A stretch of 64,000 bases of DNA from Macrolepiota albuminosa (GCA_027475525.1 JAMWFC010000015.1:1-64000), one strand, 5' to 3'; numbered from the stretch's first letter, positions 1-11,559 are shown. Translations and numbers: made by a program. Notes: generated by a model from the letters alone, not told the origin.

Positions 1-80
1 TCCCATGCTGTCGCTAATCGAAACACTTCCCGTGTCCTATAAATTACTTATGCATCAACTCGATTCCATCAGTCTTCACG

Positions 81-1770
81 ATGGCCACCCCGTCTGGTTG
101 CGTGTGGACTCGGAGCTGTGATTGTGCCTATGTTACCATGGACCCTCCCACCTTTCTGAACCGGGCCACCTCGTTCTTTCATCATTACCCTCCCAAGGGT
201 ATTCCTAAGTTGGCCGACGAAGTAGTTGAGTTGGGTCGTTGCTGTCGGCTTCTGCGGGCTGCTTGTGAAATTTGGGGAGACGCGTCCCCGTTAATGTGTT
301 TCGGTACAGAGGCCACTTGGAGTCAAGCTTTCTATGTGTGTGCATTGCTATTCTTGGCGCACTACAGTGCCCTTCTGATAGTCGCCCAAATCCAGGAAAT
401 CGCCACCGAAGACACAGCAGATCGTCTTCAACTTTTGATGGAGGAAAGCTATTACCTGGTTAGTGACTGAGCCATCACCTCTCCTTCTTCCATGTCTAAC
501 GGCCCTTTTCTCCTAGTCCCCTAAGCTATTACCTGGTTAGTGACTGAGCCATCACCTCTCCTTCTTCCATGTCTAACGGCCCTTTTCTCCTAGTCCCCTC
601 GCAAGTATACGGCGCTTGTCTTTTTTGTGGTCCCCTCGAGGGGCCGACGGTTGTGAGCAAGCGTATTTCTTGGTTCGGCCCTTCTTGACTTGTCATGTGT
701 TGTTTTTCCTTCCCCCTCCATGTTGTTTGAGTGAGGCAATCCCATCTTCTTTGCAGCGCCACCGGCCTAACATATTCCCAGCTTTTTGCTTCTCCTGCCG
801 TAGATATATGAAATACATTGTTGTTGTTGCATCCTCGTGATGGTGCCGCATAAGTTCTGTTTCCTAAGTCCCTTCAACCCTGCATAATGTCGCTAGGTAT
901 ATATCTGAGATTTCTGGGCCTAGCGTTGTCAAGCTCTTCGGCATGCCTACTCCCTTTTTCCTTCTCGAAGACATCACCTCCATCTCTCATCCCGAGGTTT
1001 TAGATTGCCTTGAGATGTTCTTTGCTCGACTGCCCCCAGGCGGTATTCAACACCAGAACGGGAACATCCTCACCCTGATTCGCCACTACAGGTTACTTCT
1101 GGCTATGACCCAGGAGTGGCTTGTAGAGTCCGAACGGCACCCTAACACGGTAAGTTTCTACAGGCAGCATGATTAAGTACCTTCTTACACGTCCCTCCAG
1201 CCTCCTATTTCGGGTAGCCAAAAGTGCTTGGAGTTTCTACTCCTCAAAACGGATAATATTGTTAGTCCCTCCCCTTTTTCCTTTCATATCTTTAGTTTCG
1301 CTGACCCTTTGCTTCAGACTTTGAAGTGGTTGCCCTTGCCAGACCTGATTGACAACAACGTTTGTGCTGCCACGCTCGAGCACGTCATCATTCCTTTTAC
1401 TCCTCTAGCTCCACGCTTCGGAGCTGGAGTGCCTCCTGCTCCCATACATGAGTCTCCACCCGGCTCCTCCACTTTTTGCTTCAGAGCTGGAGCGCCTCCT
1501 GCCCCCATAAATGAGTCTCTACCTGGCTTCTCCACCTTTCCTCCGGGGACCTTTCCCTCCACCCCGTCGCCTATTCTCCCCCCTGCACCACCTCCTTCTC
1601 CTGCGCAACTCCGCCGCAGACAGCACCCCAGGCGCTCTGAGGGATTTGTTAGGGGTCTCGCCATAGAGCTTAGAATAGTTATTTTGTTGATTATCGCCAG
1701 TTTGTATAGTATGAAATTCGATGCATCGTTGTTCTTTTTCATAAGTGAGATGCAAGGCACTAAGGTCTAG
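81..1770 (+). CDS. Intron-containing hypothetical gene antisense to A1 pol
   Basis: I do not recognise the product. Exon 1 is open from ATG 81 to 458 and is followed by a 58-bp intron (459-516: GTTAGT donor, CTAAC branch-like site, CTCCTAG acceptor). A second open stretch ends at 1149 at a GTAAGT donor, and a 51-bp intron (1150-1200) joins it in phase to 1201-1770. The region 655-940 must hold further exons or introns that I could not place. The first part has long aliphatic stretches; the last exon is Pro/Ala-rich with a 21-residue repeat. The gene ends 23 bp before the A1 pol stop, tail to tail. It occupies the place of the antisense gene of copies A2-A4 but shares no visible sequence with it. 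A 77-bp duplication repeats the first intron. Confidence 0.5.
446..599. repeat. 77-bp exact tandem duplication
   Basis: Copies 446-522 and 523-599 are identical. The unit contains the whole 58-bp first intron of the gene at 81-1770, so that intron appears twice (459-516 and 536-593). Probably an assembly overlap left unmerged. Confidence 0.97.
1416..1541 (+). repeat. 63-bp imperfect coding tandem repeat
   Basis: Two units, 1416-1478 and 1479-1541, differ at several positions and encode a 21-residue Pro/Ala/Ser-rich repeat (each carries a GAG/APPAPI-like core). The unit is a multiple of three and diverged, unlike the 77-bp duplications, so it looks like a genuine protein repeat. Confidence 0.85.
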
Positions 1771-1793
1771 CGCCCTACCCCCCTCATATCCTA

Positions 1794-4700
1794 TTACTGA
1801 TCGTCTTCTTCTTCTTGTGTGATTTTGTCATCATCCACAAGTTCGGTCTCCTCCAGCTCTCGAAGTTTAGCAGTGTCAATATCCAGCGCCGACAACGGCA
1901 AGGAAATGTGTTCCCACGCTAAGTAGGGAATGAGTCGGAATGCTGCTACCGGTCGATGCAAAACTGAGCCGTCCAATTCACAAAGCACGCAGGCTCCTCC
2001 CCTATTCCGGAAAACTACTATAAGCGGTCCCAGGTACCGTGGTCGCATCTTCTTGTTGTGTGTTACCTCAATTTTCAAGTTCCTCATAAGGACCAGGGCT
2101 CCTGTTGTAAAGTTATAGTCCCTTATAGTGGCACTATGCTCACTTTCAAATTGTAGCGCCGCTTGGCGACGAGCCTGGAATACAGTTTCATGTAATCATT
2201 CAAGGTCGTCCATCTGGCGCTGCAAATCTATTGCTTGTCTAGCGATCATATCCGTAGAAGCCAGTAGTGAGTTCGGAGGGGGTTGCAAATAAGTTGCTTC
2301 CACTATGTCGGCTGAGAGCAGGGGATGGGTGCCAGTCGCAGCGTAGTAAGGAGAACAGCCCATCCTTTTTTGTATGGTAACTCATTCAGACCAAAAGACC
2401 GAGTAAGTTGCCTTGCTCCAGCGGCTTTCTTCACCATCTACCACCTTGAATAGTGCTTGTCAGACATTGAAATGCGGCCTTTCTACAATACCGTTAGCGT
2501 GTTTGTTGTATCCAGAGACCCAAATATGCTGTATATTGTATTTCTTCACGAGATAGGTCAGTGCCTTGACTATAGGTGCTCCATTGTCAGTCACAATCTC
2601 GTGCAGGGCTCCCCATCTGCAAATAATGTCCTCAAAGAGCCATTTAGCTATAGCGTCCGTATTCTCTTGCTGGAGCATACAAAACTCCGGCCAATGTACC
2701 AAAGAACACCTCCCTTGGATGATATACTTATAGCGTCCGGACTTGAGCATATGCATAGTATCAATATATATCTTTCCAAACAACAGTGCTGGAGTTGCTA
2801 CTGTCGGAGGAATAAGAACTTGATGCGTCTGCTGGATTTGGCAAAGATGGCAGGTGCGAATGTACCACGCAATGTCAGCGCTAACTTGAGGCCACCAGAA
2901 CCGCTCCAATAGGTTTGCCCTCATCGCGTAGAGTCCCCGATGTCCTAAATCGTCGTGGATAGCGCGTAAAATTCTGATTCGACTGCCAGGTTTGATTACT
3001 AATTTGTGAGCGCCACTTCTATTTCGTCGCCAAAGCCGATCTTCAATTATGACAAAAGTTGTTGCGTATCGAATAAATGTGGCGTATTCCATATCCGTAA
3101 GGTCTGATGGTCGTTGCAAATCCTGTAGCCACTTCTTAACCTGGCCTACTCGCTGATCTTCTGACTTAGCTTTGGCGCTTCAAGGTACTGCCGAATATGG
3201 TAGGCTTTGACTGTCTTTCCGTAAGGGTCTGGGTTCCTCAACTATCTTTAGATCGTTAGATGGCTTAGCGATGTTATAGATACTGGCTGTGTAAAAAGTT
3301 AATGGTGCCTGATACGGTTTTGGTTGGTACGGAACAATAGGATGTAGCCATATAGAAGCTGGCTGATCTTCGCGAAGCACCGGAATAGGCAGTTGGATGA
3401 TATGTACGAAACCATGCAATCGGTCAATCCAGTCATCAAACACATTGTTGTTGCTATTGTCTAGTGCTTCATCCTCCGGTTGTCTAGGCCGCCTTGATAG
3501 TCCATCCGGCCCATGAAACGCACTTTTTACGTGTACTAACTCATAGTGGAACATTAATATCGCCACTACCCAGCGATTCATACTGGCAGAAGGTTGAATA
3601 TTGGAATTCTGGAGCATTCCTTTGATATATCGTGCGTCAACTTCGACAATCAGGTTTTGAACCCCAATGAGGTACATGCGCAGCGTCTGGAACGACCGAA
3701 ATAAACCGTATAACTCCAGCTTAGGCTGACTATAGCGCGACTCTTTGTCGTTAAGGGTAATCGACCCAAATCGGTTGTAGCGCCTACTCTTGCGATTCAA
3801 GCTGTTGCACTGGCACAGGAAGAAGCCAACAGCAATGTATGAAGTGTCAATGGCAAGGATGACCGGATCGGCGGTAGTATAGTCAATGGGCACCAAAGGC
3901 TTCGCTTCCTGTAGCGCTTTGACTAAATCCTTTTGGGCTTTAATTTGCTCGGGTCCAAATTCAAAGGGGACCCTGGATTGAGTTAAGCAATTAAGAGCAT
4001 GCGCATGATGTGAAAAATGATGAATGAACATGTGAAGGACGCCTATGGTGCCCAGAAATGCGCGGACTTCTGAGAGGTTATGACAGATTCCCCATTTTTT
4101 CAGCAGCGCTAATTGGCTCGCCTCTGGGATCTTGCCTTCTGGTGTGCAGACGTGCCCTAAAATTTTAAATTGCGGCGCACAAAGAACCAGCTTGTGTCCT
4201 GAAAACGTTCCGCCACAATACTTCATACGCTGGAGTACTCAATTAACCAGTTGGAAAAAATCCCATAGTGCCATGCAAATATTGAGATTCTCCAGGTGCA
4301 TGTTGGGTTTGCTTTTCACAAGTCGCCAATCCTTTGGGCCTTTAACTCCTACGTCGTCTATAGAGCTGAGCACATGGTGGGGTATTTTGGGTTGAAGAAT
4401 AAATGTAATGTCGTCGTGAAATATAGGTACCAAGTTCGTCCATCCCATAGGGAGTGTCACTAGTCGTAGTGCTCCAAACAGCGTTTGAAATGTTGTTAAG
4501 TCGCAAGAAGAGGGATGGATCAAACGCTCGTCGTAGCCAACGTACAAATCTAGGGTAGCGCCACATATTCGTCCCGTGAAAGATTCAGCAACGTGATCGG
4601 AAAAAGGCGGTACTCCAGCATGACAAATTGTGACTTTATTTAGTGGTTCTAGGCTGTGGACTATACGTAGCTTCCCATTTTTCTTTAGTACACAAAACCA

Positions 4701-5504
4701 TCTTGATCGGTAGGCCAAATTGGAAGGCTCATAAATTCCTGCTGCTATTTTGGAACGAATAATTTGACAAACTTCGGCCTCAATGCCTGGCGGTATAGGT
4801 CGGTTATGCTCGGTCCAGGGTACATGAGGTATTGTTGGTATAACTACTGGTGGAAAGAAGTCAGTTCTGAGTTTACCGCGTTCTGAATCCTCCCAAGCAA
4901 ACACCTCATTCTGTTTTTGCATGATGTCGACTAATACGTCCATTTCCGCTGTTGATAAAAAACCGGTATCGTGGGCGCTAAGAAATAGCGCCCGTCATTC
5001 TTCTGTAAATCGTCCTGTTGGTCGGAAGGGTGGTGGATTCGGATTAAGTTCGGGAAGGGTAGCTAACGGATCGCCAATAATTTTTTGCTCAATGCGAAAT
5101 TCCTCAGGCACGCTACTCGCTACCAGTTTCGTTTTAAGCGCTACCGGCTTGTATTTCTTTTTAACCTGAACCCCTTTGCGCGTCGGAGTACTGTTGTTAG
5201 CAAACATGTTATAAATAGAACTTGGGTTTCTAGCAAAACCAGATATCAACGGCTCTTTAGAATTAGGTGTAGAAACAAAATAAGTGTCTGTCAAAAGATT
5301 TTCAGTAATATCGGACGTGGTGAGGTATAAGTATGATAAAGCTTCGCTAGTAAGCGAAGTAGAAGAGTTCAAAACTTCAGGGGCTAAAGGGGTATGTGAT
5401 ATAAGGGTTACTTGCCCAGTCCAATGATTATAGTTCAAAAGAAGCGCTTCATCTCCATGATTCTCATCACTCATTTCCTCGATGGCGCCGGAAAACACTC
5501 GCAA
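1794..5504 (-). pseudogene. pol: A1 pol: reverse transcriptase, RNase H, integrase (broken)
   Basis: Reading downwards: the gag-overlapping start (5504-4995); RT (4943-4239) with the FCVLKKNGKLRIVHSLEPLN block and an SIDDVG catalytic box; RNase H (4226-3180) with LAIDTSY and the DARYIKGMLQN block; integrase (3119-2460) with H-x4-H and C-x2-C, then VDTMHM/TDNGAP/VERPHF acidic residues (IDTMHM here); and a GPY/F-like end (LGPLIVVFRNRGGA, 2087-1794). The pieces are separated by single stops or small frame changes; the span 2088-2459 still reads as pol with a TGA. Pol is in the -1 frame relative to gag and overlaps it by at least 34 bp, as in the complete copy. The protein is no longer continuous, so the element would depend on other copies. 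Confidence 0.88.
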
Positions 5505-8056
5505 GGATTGTTGCTAACATAAGGGCGCTTCCTTGGCCCTGGCTTCTGGAATTTCCCTTGGGGGAATGTCAGTACCGTTCTCCTGACCCCAGAGTTAGGG
5601 TCGCTAATAGTTAGCGTTGTTTCTTCTTCGGACGTCGTCTTTACCACGGATCTTGCTAACACGTTGAATGGCCTTCCCAAGAGTAAGTCGTACGCCGGTG
5701 ACCTAAGTATGTGAATTTGCAAATAGAATGTAAGGTCGCCGATAGCGCATGGCACGTTCTGGGCCATTCCTAAGGATCGGTCAATGGTTCCGTTAGCGCT
5801 CTGCATATTAAGGATGATGGTCAGGTCATAAATGATGCCCAGTTCGTTAGCTACGTCGGCAGCCATTGAAATAATTTGAGAGCCGCTATCCACAATAGAC
5901 TCTATCTCGCTTTTTCCATCAACTGTCAACATGATCGAGCGAATCGCATGAGAGTCCTGGGCCATGGTTAGAATAGCCGGATCATTGCTGGATCTTAGCG
6001 ATTTGAGGTAAGTTTTGACCGGGTCAATAGACGTAGCCTCTTTGGGTGGCGCGGCCTCTTCCTTGATTTCCGGTGCTACCGCCTCGGTTATGTATGCAAA
6101 ACCAGGCAGCGCATTGTCGCATTTGTCCACCGCCGTTATGTTGTTAGCTATATTTTGTCGAGGGGTAACCGCAGTACGCATCTGATTTCTGACATCTGGC
6201 GCCACGCTGCATAACTCTCCTACCGAGAGCGTAACCTGACTTTGCATGATGCGATCAAAAACTACCTTAGACTTTTCCAGATTGTATATAGGTGCTGTGG
6301 GTTGATATCCCCCTGTAAGTTTATCTGGTGCTCCGAAGTTGCGATTGAGGGGTGGGGCGTAGTTACCCCCAAGGCCCGCATAAGGATGCAGCGGCGGCTC
6401 CTTAGCTGTCGGCGCTTTAGTTGCTTCTGGTGCCTCGTCGTTAGCGTTCGAAGTTGAAGCTTTTGCGGGGTCTGTTGTCGCTCCCGAGGGTCTGTAGTCT
6501 TTTAATGGCTGCTTGCCCTTTCTGATTTCCACCCCATCGAAGACCTGATTCTTTAGCGACTTCAACTCCCTTTCCAGGGTCTCAATCCTTTCTTCTCGTG
6601 ACAACGTAGGCCGTTCACTAACGGCGTTCAGCTGCAGTACTTTGTGAATTAGCGCTTGTTGGGGGGTCGCTTTGGCTTCATTTGTTGCCGTGCTATTCAA
6701 GTTTCCCGTTGCTAAATTCCCGGGGTTTCGACGGTGCCATTTGTCAATACGTCCCTGGAAAGTCTTATGTTCAGGATAAAGAGGAATGTTAGCACCCGAA
6801 GGTAAGACTAGTTTTCCATCTATCCCACAGTGCGCTTTCCCTTGTCGCAAATACTGTTCAAGAATAGTGCATCGACCCCTGGTCATGGTGTGTCCTGCCT
6901 CGCCACAGAAATGACAAAGGCCCATCTGTATGTTACCTCTAGACGCCGAGAGGCTAGTCGAGATCAAGGTCTCTAATTTATTCATGACGCTAGTGACCGC
7001 GTTGTTAACGGCGTTTTCCAAATCCTCCTTTTTGACGAACCCGCTCCGATCATTGGCAGCGCTAGGAGCTGGCGACTCTAGTTTAGGTGTCATTCCTCCA
7101 TGTTCTGTGCCAGGTTGTTGTAAGGGTATGCCCGTGTCCGTGCCTTTTAAAACCCACTTTCCTGCCTCAAAGACTTTTTCTATGTCGTAAGGTTCCTCAG
7201 GGTGATGGTCGTGCATAATGATCTCCAATCGCCGCGTGATCTTAGTCCACAACAAAGTGGGGAAACCCTGTTGGAACAAGCATCGTTCCTCGTTTCCATA
7301 CAACTTTCCATTCTGGATGAGCCACCTCGCTATCCGTTGGAAATCACGATAATAAGTTGATAATGCTCCTAGAGTATAGATTCCTGCCACAAAAGTGTCC
7401 TGTACTAGCTTCTGGATTTCCATTACCATATAGCGTGTAGCTTCCTCAGCGCCAGGATATAAATGGATGATAGCCTTCTTCCATTCATTATAGGTAAAAG
7501 GCCTTGGCACTGCATCATTGGTAAGTCCCTGAAACTCTTTTAAACCCGTCCATGATTTGGCTGTATTGTATGAGACGTATCTAGCGGTGTATTCCTTCAT
7601 TTGAGTATCGTCTGTCACATGGCAGTCATGTAGTAAATATTCCAACTCCTTGAAATACTGTGTTAGCTCATGGGGCTTCGTTTTGTCCCATTTTGGCGAC
7701 GAGAAATGGTTTCTGGGTGGCATGTGCTGGTTATTTGGCTGCTCCATGTTGGCGGAGGAGTGTGTCGACGTAGGAAGGGTAGTGGTACTTGTGTTACTTG
7801 GAGTCGATGTAGTGGGTACGAGTTCAGTTAATTCTGAGTCGCTAGGTTCTGGCGATAACGATCTAGATAACTCTTTGAGAGGAGTAAGCGGCGTATGGTT
7901 TTCGCCTGCTAAGTACTCAAACGGTCGGAAAAAAGGGAAAAAGCTTTCTGCTAAGCTGTTGGGGGCGGCCTCAAGCTTCTGGTCCAAAGTCTGCCTGGGT
8001 AGCATGCCTGGTAAGTGTGGTGAGTCGGTGGTACTTGGTTCAAACGCGCTCTCCAA
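5471..8056 (-). CDS. gag: A1 Gag-protease polyprotein
   Basis: An uninterrupted frame of 861 codons. It encodes the capsid-like Gag (the MPPRNHF...QYFKELEYL block near residue 112 aligns with A3), a zinc knuckle CHFCGEAGHTMTRGRC of unusual spacing C-x2-C-x4-H-x6-C, a Lys/Pro-rich linker and a retropepsin-type aspartic protease with SIVDSGSQI. Its role is to form the virus-like particle, bind element RNA and process the polyprotein. The frame has no ATG at its start: position 8056 is TTG, and the reading continues upstream to about 8110 in a block conserved with A2 and A3. A later ATG at the MEQPNNQ block matches the first ATG of A3. Confidence 0.9.
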   Translation of the reverse strand: MESAFEPSTTDSPHLPGMLPRQTLDQKLEAAPNSLAESFFPFFRPFEYLAGENHTPLTPLKELSRSLSPEPSDSELTELVPTTSTPSNTSTTTLPTSTHSSANMEQPNNQHMPPRNHFSSPKWDKTKPHELTQYFKELEYLLHDCHVTDDTQMKEYTARYVSYNTAKSWTGLKEFQGLTNDAVPRPFTYNEWKKAIIHLYPGAEEATRYMVMEIQKLVQDTFVAGIYTLGALSTYYRDFQRIARWLIQNGKLYGNEERCLFQQGFPTLLWTKITRRLEIIMHDHHPEEPYDIEKVFEAGKWVLKGTDTGIPLQQPGTEHGGMTPKLESPAPSAANDRSGFVKKEDLENAVNNAVTSVMNKLETLISTSLSASRGNIQMGLCHFCGEAGHTMTRGRCTILEQYLRQGKAHCGIDGKLVLPSGANIPLYPEHKTFQGRIDKWHRRNPGNLATGNLNSTATNEAKATPQQALIHKVLQLNAVSERPTLSREERIETLERELKSLKNQVFDGVEIRKGKQPLKDYRPSGATTDPAKASTSNANDEAPEATKAPTAKEPPLHPYAGLGGNYAPPLNRNFGAPDKLTGGYQPTAPIYNLEKSKVVFDRIMQSQVTLSVGELCSVAPDVRNQMRTAVTPRQNIANNITAVDKCDNALPGFAYITEAVAPEIKEEAAPPKEATSIDPVKTYLKSLRSSNDPAILTMAQDSHAIRSIMLTVDGKSEIESIVDSGSQIISMAADVANELGIIYDLTIILNMQSANGTIDRSLGMAQNVPCAIGDLTFYLQIHILRSPAYDLLLGRPFNVLARSVVKTTSEEETTLTISDPNSGVRRTVLTFPQGKFQKPGPRKRPYVSNNPCECFPAPSRK

Positions 8057-8135
8057 CAGGAGGCGGCGCTGTCGTTGGGCTCGAGTTTGCGGCGGAATTC
8101 TGTCTCAGAAGAACCCCTCACGGTGGGCTCCAAAA

Positions 8136-9074
8136 TGATGACACCAACTGTGGTTGGATGCGCTGGACGTATACGCAGTACAACGCCGTCTCCAGCGCTT
8201 GGCGTGCATAGTTATGAGGAGTCCTGACAGAGTTCCAGTGTGCTCGAGCAAAGGTGTTAAAACGACGCGCTAAATGATAGCGCTTTGTGTGCTACCTGAC
8301 AAACGGTAAGCGTCATGGTTACCCAAAGATATAGAAGACAAGGTGAATAGCGCAGCGTAACGTGCCTGTAGGTGGCACCGTAAACGACAAAGACGGGATA
8401 AACGAGGCTAGCGCCCAACTTAGTGACAAAGTTTGAGCAAGCTAACGCGATTTGAACGCTAAGGGTAACTTGGATGCTCAAGAGGTTACGATTCATTGCT
8501 ATTTACATGCAATGTAGCTATCTTATATACTGTGTGCTACCGTGTTTGCCAAGGTAGAAAGTCCGTCTGCGGCGCTACCTCCTAGCGCCTCTCCTCGTGG
8601 TTCCCTCCAACGGTGACTTGTCAACCCAAGGTAGAAAGTCCGTCTGCGGCGCTACCTCCTAGCGCCTCTCCTCGTGGTTCCCTCCAACGGTGACTTGTCA
8701 ACGGCGACCTTTTGCACATGGTTGATGGCGACCAATAGCATTATGACCCCCGGCGACTAACGGTGACTCTATATTGACTTAGAATTTATACAGGTCCACT
8801 CACTTTTATTATACTCCAATTGGTCAAGCGGTTCCTGGGTATGGTCGAAAAATCCTCGACAGACGCCGTGAGCGCTAATGTCAGCGCTACTCATTGTACT
8901 AGTTCCTGACAAGTCTAGCTGTCGGTTATAAGTATATCCTGCGTCATCGATATTGATCCCTTTAGACTTCTGATTGAAGTGCATCGTCGAATGGCAGCGA
9001 CTACTGCTGTCTCCTTCTGGAAGTGATCAGGGTTCAGTTAGAGTCCCTTCCTGCCATCGTGTTAGCGCTGTACA
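8136..9074 (-). repeat. A1 5' LTR
   Basis: On the minus strand it should begin TGTACAGCGC and end GTGTCATCA, followed directly by a TTGGAGCCCACCG primer-binding site like that of A2 and A3. The inner boundary (8136) is firm by comparison with A3. The outer boundary (9074) is inferred from a TG...CA end and the expected length: 939 bp against 927-950 bp for other A LTRs. No target-site duplication can be checked because the other LTR is outside the window. Confidence 0.7.
8549..8702. repeat. 77-bp exact tandem duplication in A1 LTR
   Basis: Copies 8549-8625 and 8626-8702 are identical. They lie in non-coding LTR sequence, so no frame is affected. Confidence 0.97.
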
Positions 9075-9177
9075 TCCTGAGCCTTCTTTATCCATAGTAT
9101 AAGTGAATGGGGTGTACTGAAGGCCTGGTAACTGGTGACCAAGTAAAATGGATAAGTCCTGTAATAGCGCAACAGAG

Positions 9178-9537
9178 CTAAGGCTGCTCTGTACTCAAGC
9201 TGGTCACTAGAGTCTCCAGTGTATCAAGTATCGGTTGGCCTATAATGTCCCTTGATGCGCTCAGCCTGAGTAGAAGCCTATCAACATTGCACATGAGGAT
9301 ATGTTCTATTGTCTCTACTTGCCTGCATTGTGGGCATATCGCCCAGTCTTCATAATCCTTTACGTTCAGCCAAAAGCTACCCACTTTATATGCGTTGTGC
9401 ATTGCCCTCCACATGAAGTTTCTTACTTGGTGGGTAAGGTCATTGTCCCTTAGGAACATCCATATTTGCTTATCTGTTGGCAGCATGCCTATCCTGTCTT
9501 TAGCCGCCCACCTAGTCATGTCCAGATGGATCGTCAT
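9178..9537 (-). pseudogene. LINE zinc-binding reverse-transcriptase tail
   Basis: An open stretch of about 119 codons. The pattern W-FLRDNDLTHQVRNFMWRA then CPQCRQVETIEHILMCN gives a C-x2-C...H-x3-C motif as in the zf-RVT domain found at the end of many LINE proteins, where it is thought to help RNA binding. It directly follows the RNase H part on the minus strand with a 4-bp overlap in another frame, so the original frame has been broken here. Confidence 0.75.
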
Positions 9538-10677
9538 GCCTTTTTGTTAGGTGCTTTCTCTAGTATTCCCCTGTATGCAATGGCTTGCATAAGCTTTGCT
9601 AGCTTTGCATCTATCATGTAATATTTCTTTGGTATAGTAAAGTCTAATTCGTCTTGGCTTTCCTTGCACACTCCTTTGTCTGCTTCCTTGTTTCCTAGGA
9701 TCCTGGCATGACCCCTGACTTTTTCAAAGAGGGTGATTCCATTTCTTTTTCGGAGCGTTGCTACTGTGAGTTTCAGTATTTCTTTATTTGCCATGTTTAT
9801 CTATCCTTCATCCTCCCTTTTTTGTAGATGCTTGGTCAGGCTATCTATCATAATTTGTGAGTCACTCCTTATTAGTATGGCCTGGTCTTGTGAAGCTACC
9901 TACACTGCTACAAGGATTGCGATTGTTTCACCCACATTATTTGTTTGTGGGATTTGGTTGGGTAGCCTAATTGCCCAGTTTTTTGGGTCATCTGGGCCAA
10001 ACCAGACTCCTGCTCCTGCCTGCTGGTCTACTCTCATTATCCTTGATACATGATCCATCAGTGTATATTGTGATTAGGTCTGGAGGACTCATGGGAGTTC
10101 TGGTGAGTAATGCTTCTATCATTGTTTGCTGTCTTTTTCCAGTGAAGACCCTCACTCCTTCCTTGAGGGACCCCTTTGTTTCGAAGCTTGGATCAAAAAG
10201 ACTCCTGCCTTCTATGGAGGCAAGCTTGGCTTCTTCCTCTGTGATGTCCCTGTTAATTCTGGGACTGTTTGGATTTCATTTTTCCCCTAATCTCGCTATG
10301 TATTCACACACATTCTTAGAGCACTTGTGTGGATTTCCACACCTGCTCCTCCTTAAAGTTTTGCACATCGTACAAGCACAGTTCTTCCTTGCCTTGTGGT
10401 TGTTAGGCACATTTATGCCCAGGATCTCTCCTAGGCTAATCATATCGTTTACGGTTCTCGCCTTGTGAGTTTTTCTCATGCACGTCATGGATGCTGTATT
10501 TATTTGTATGTACTTTTCATGGGCTAGGCCTATATGGAACCACACTGGTAGTTTTCCTCTCAGATTGTTCTCCAGGGCAATGGGGTGGAATGTCACGTCA
10601 TGCTTTTTTGCTACTTGCAGCATTTTCTGTAGAGGTGCTGGGAGGCCCTTCTCTGGGCCCCAGCCACTCAGTGTGTA
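9534..10677 (-). pseudogene. LINE linker and RNase H domain (broken)
   Basis: From 10677 downwards the minus strand reads a WGP-KGLPAPLQKML start, an LPVWFHIGLAHEKY block and a Cys/His stretch (CACTMC, GNPHKC) at 10623-10276. RNase H follows: the first catalytic Asp is in a TDGS motif at 10051-10062, and the last block KVRGHARILGNKEADK lies in 9794-9534. Frame changes occur between 9794 and 10275. RNase H would remove the RNA strand during target-primed reverse transcription. The identification is by motif only. Confidence 0.75.
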
Positions 10678-10734
10678 AGACCACCAAAAATTTTATTGAA
10701 ACTGACACCAAACAAACTACATCAAAGCTAAGCT

Positions 10735-11559
10735 ATGAGTAGCAACCCAAACCTTTTCCTACTCCAACCAGAGGAAAAATTTGACAGATCCAACTGGATC
10801 ATGTTCAAAACAATCATCAGCAAGGCTGCACAAGAATGTGGAGTATACAGCTACCTTACCAGAGATATCCAGGACCCTTGCACCAAGCAGGACCAGAAGC
10901 CCTCACAGAGCTTAAAAGAGGAGAAATCCTCATCCCATCGCACCAAGCAGGAGCAGGAGCCCTTGCAGAGCTTAAAAGAGGGGGAATCCTCATTGACCTT
11001 GACCTCCAAAAGCATGCCCACAATGTGGTGGGGGGACCAAAACCTAATACTGAGTGAGTGAATGCAACGTGATGTGTATGCCTGCAGTCTGGTAATCCTC
11101 AACATCATAAACCCCATTGGAGCTGGCGTAAAACTAGATGGAAGTGCAGCGGATGCCTAGAAATCACTAACTGACCTGCATGACACAAAATCTGACTTGA
11201 GACTCATAAACACTGAGGAAGAAATGTTGAATCTGAAATATACAGACAGGTCAAACATTGAAGCATACTTTACAGCCATGAGGACTGCATGGTCCAAGGC
11301 AAATGACCAAGAGGCTATAATTAACAACAGTAAATTCAAGATGTACCTGATCAAGTCCATACCAAGCACCTGGGCCCCAGTCACTGGCTCCATCATGACT
11401 GAAAAGACCTCAACAAATGTCATCATTCAGCTAACCATCCACATCCTCCTTCTGCATGGACCATCAGTTGTAGCATCAGCAAAATTTGTACAGATGCTGT
11501 TGACTCAGTCTGGCAGACAAAGCAACCAGTTCAAGGAGAAGTGCAGCAACTGTGGATGA
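10735..11559 (+). pseudogene. gag: Copia Gag remnant
   Basis: The N-terminal block has the NWIMFKTIISKAA pattern of copia-type Gag. After a gap with stops the frame resumes near 11197, with a helical NIEAYFTAMRTAWSKAND block and a Cys-x2-Cys start of a zinc knuckle at about 11540 (CSNCG), cut by a TGA immediately after. Gag would package the element RNA. A 60-bp tandem repeat at 10880-10999 interrupts the first half and may be the cause of the frame loss there. Confidence 0.65.
10880..10999 (+). repeat. 60-bp imperfect tandem repeat in copia Gag
   Basis: Two units about 60 bp apart (the CACCAAGCAGGA block begins at 10881 and 10941) differ at several bases. The unit is 20 codons. The divergence and length separate it from the 77-bp class. 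Confidence 0.8.

Larger units (their letters stand above)
1..9074 (-). mobile_element. Ty3/gypsy family A, copy A1 (partial)
   Basis: Read on the minus strand the order is LTR (8136-9074), gag-protease (5471-8056), RT-RNase H-integrase (1794-5504), then a gene in the opposite direction (81-1770). This is the same plan as the complete copy at 48592-59761. The 3' LTR is not in the window and should lie just left of base 1. The protease, RT, integrase and end of pol align residue by residue with the complete copy but clearly differ, so A1 is a distinct lineage. Gag-protease is open, while pol has a few stops and frame changes. It appears to have inserted into the 3' end of the LINE at 9075-10677. 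Confidence 0.85.
9075..10677 (-). mobile_element. LINE (non-LTR retrotransposon) 3' remnant
   Basis: The minus strand carries the C-terminal third of a LINE ORF2-type protein: a linker with paired Cys/His, RNase H, then a reverse-transcriptase zinc-binding tail, followed by about 100 bp of 3' UTR running up to the A1 LTR. The reverse transcriptase itself is not present. The right edge at about 10677 is where the copia remnant starts. The order RNase H before the zinc-binding tail is typical of Tad/I-type LINEs of fungi. Several stops and frame changes show it is dead. Confidence 0.75.

Noticed and set aside
446..599. 77-bp repeats as a natural minisatellite or mobile unit
   Set aside because: The fourteen units share length but not sequence, so they are not one repeat family; the fixed 77-bp length points to assembly.
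9733..10468. Plus-strand hydrophobic open frames suggesting membrane proteins
   Set aside because: They are the reverse of the LINE RNase H region, whose TDGS and GHARILGNKEAD motifs read on the minus strand.
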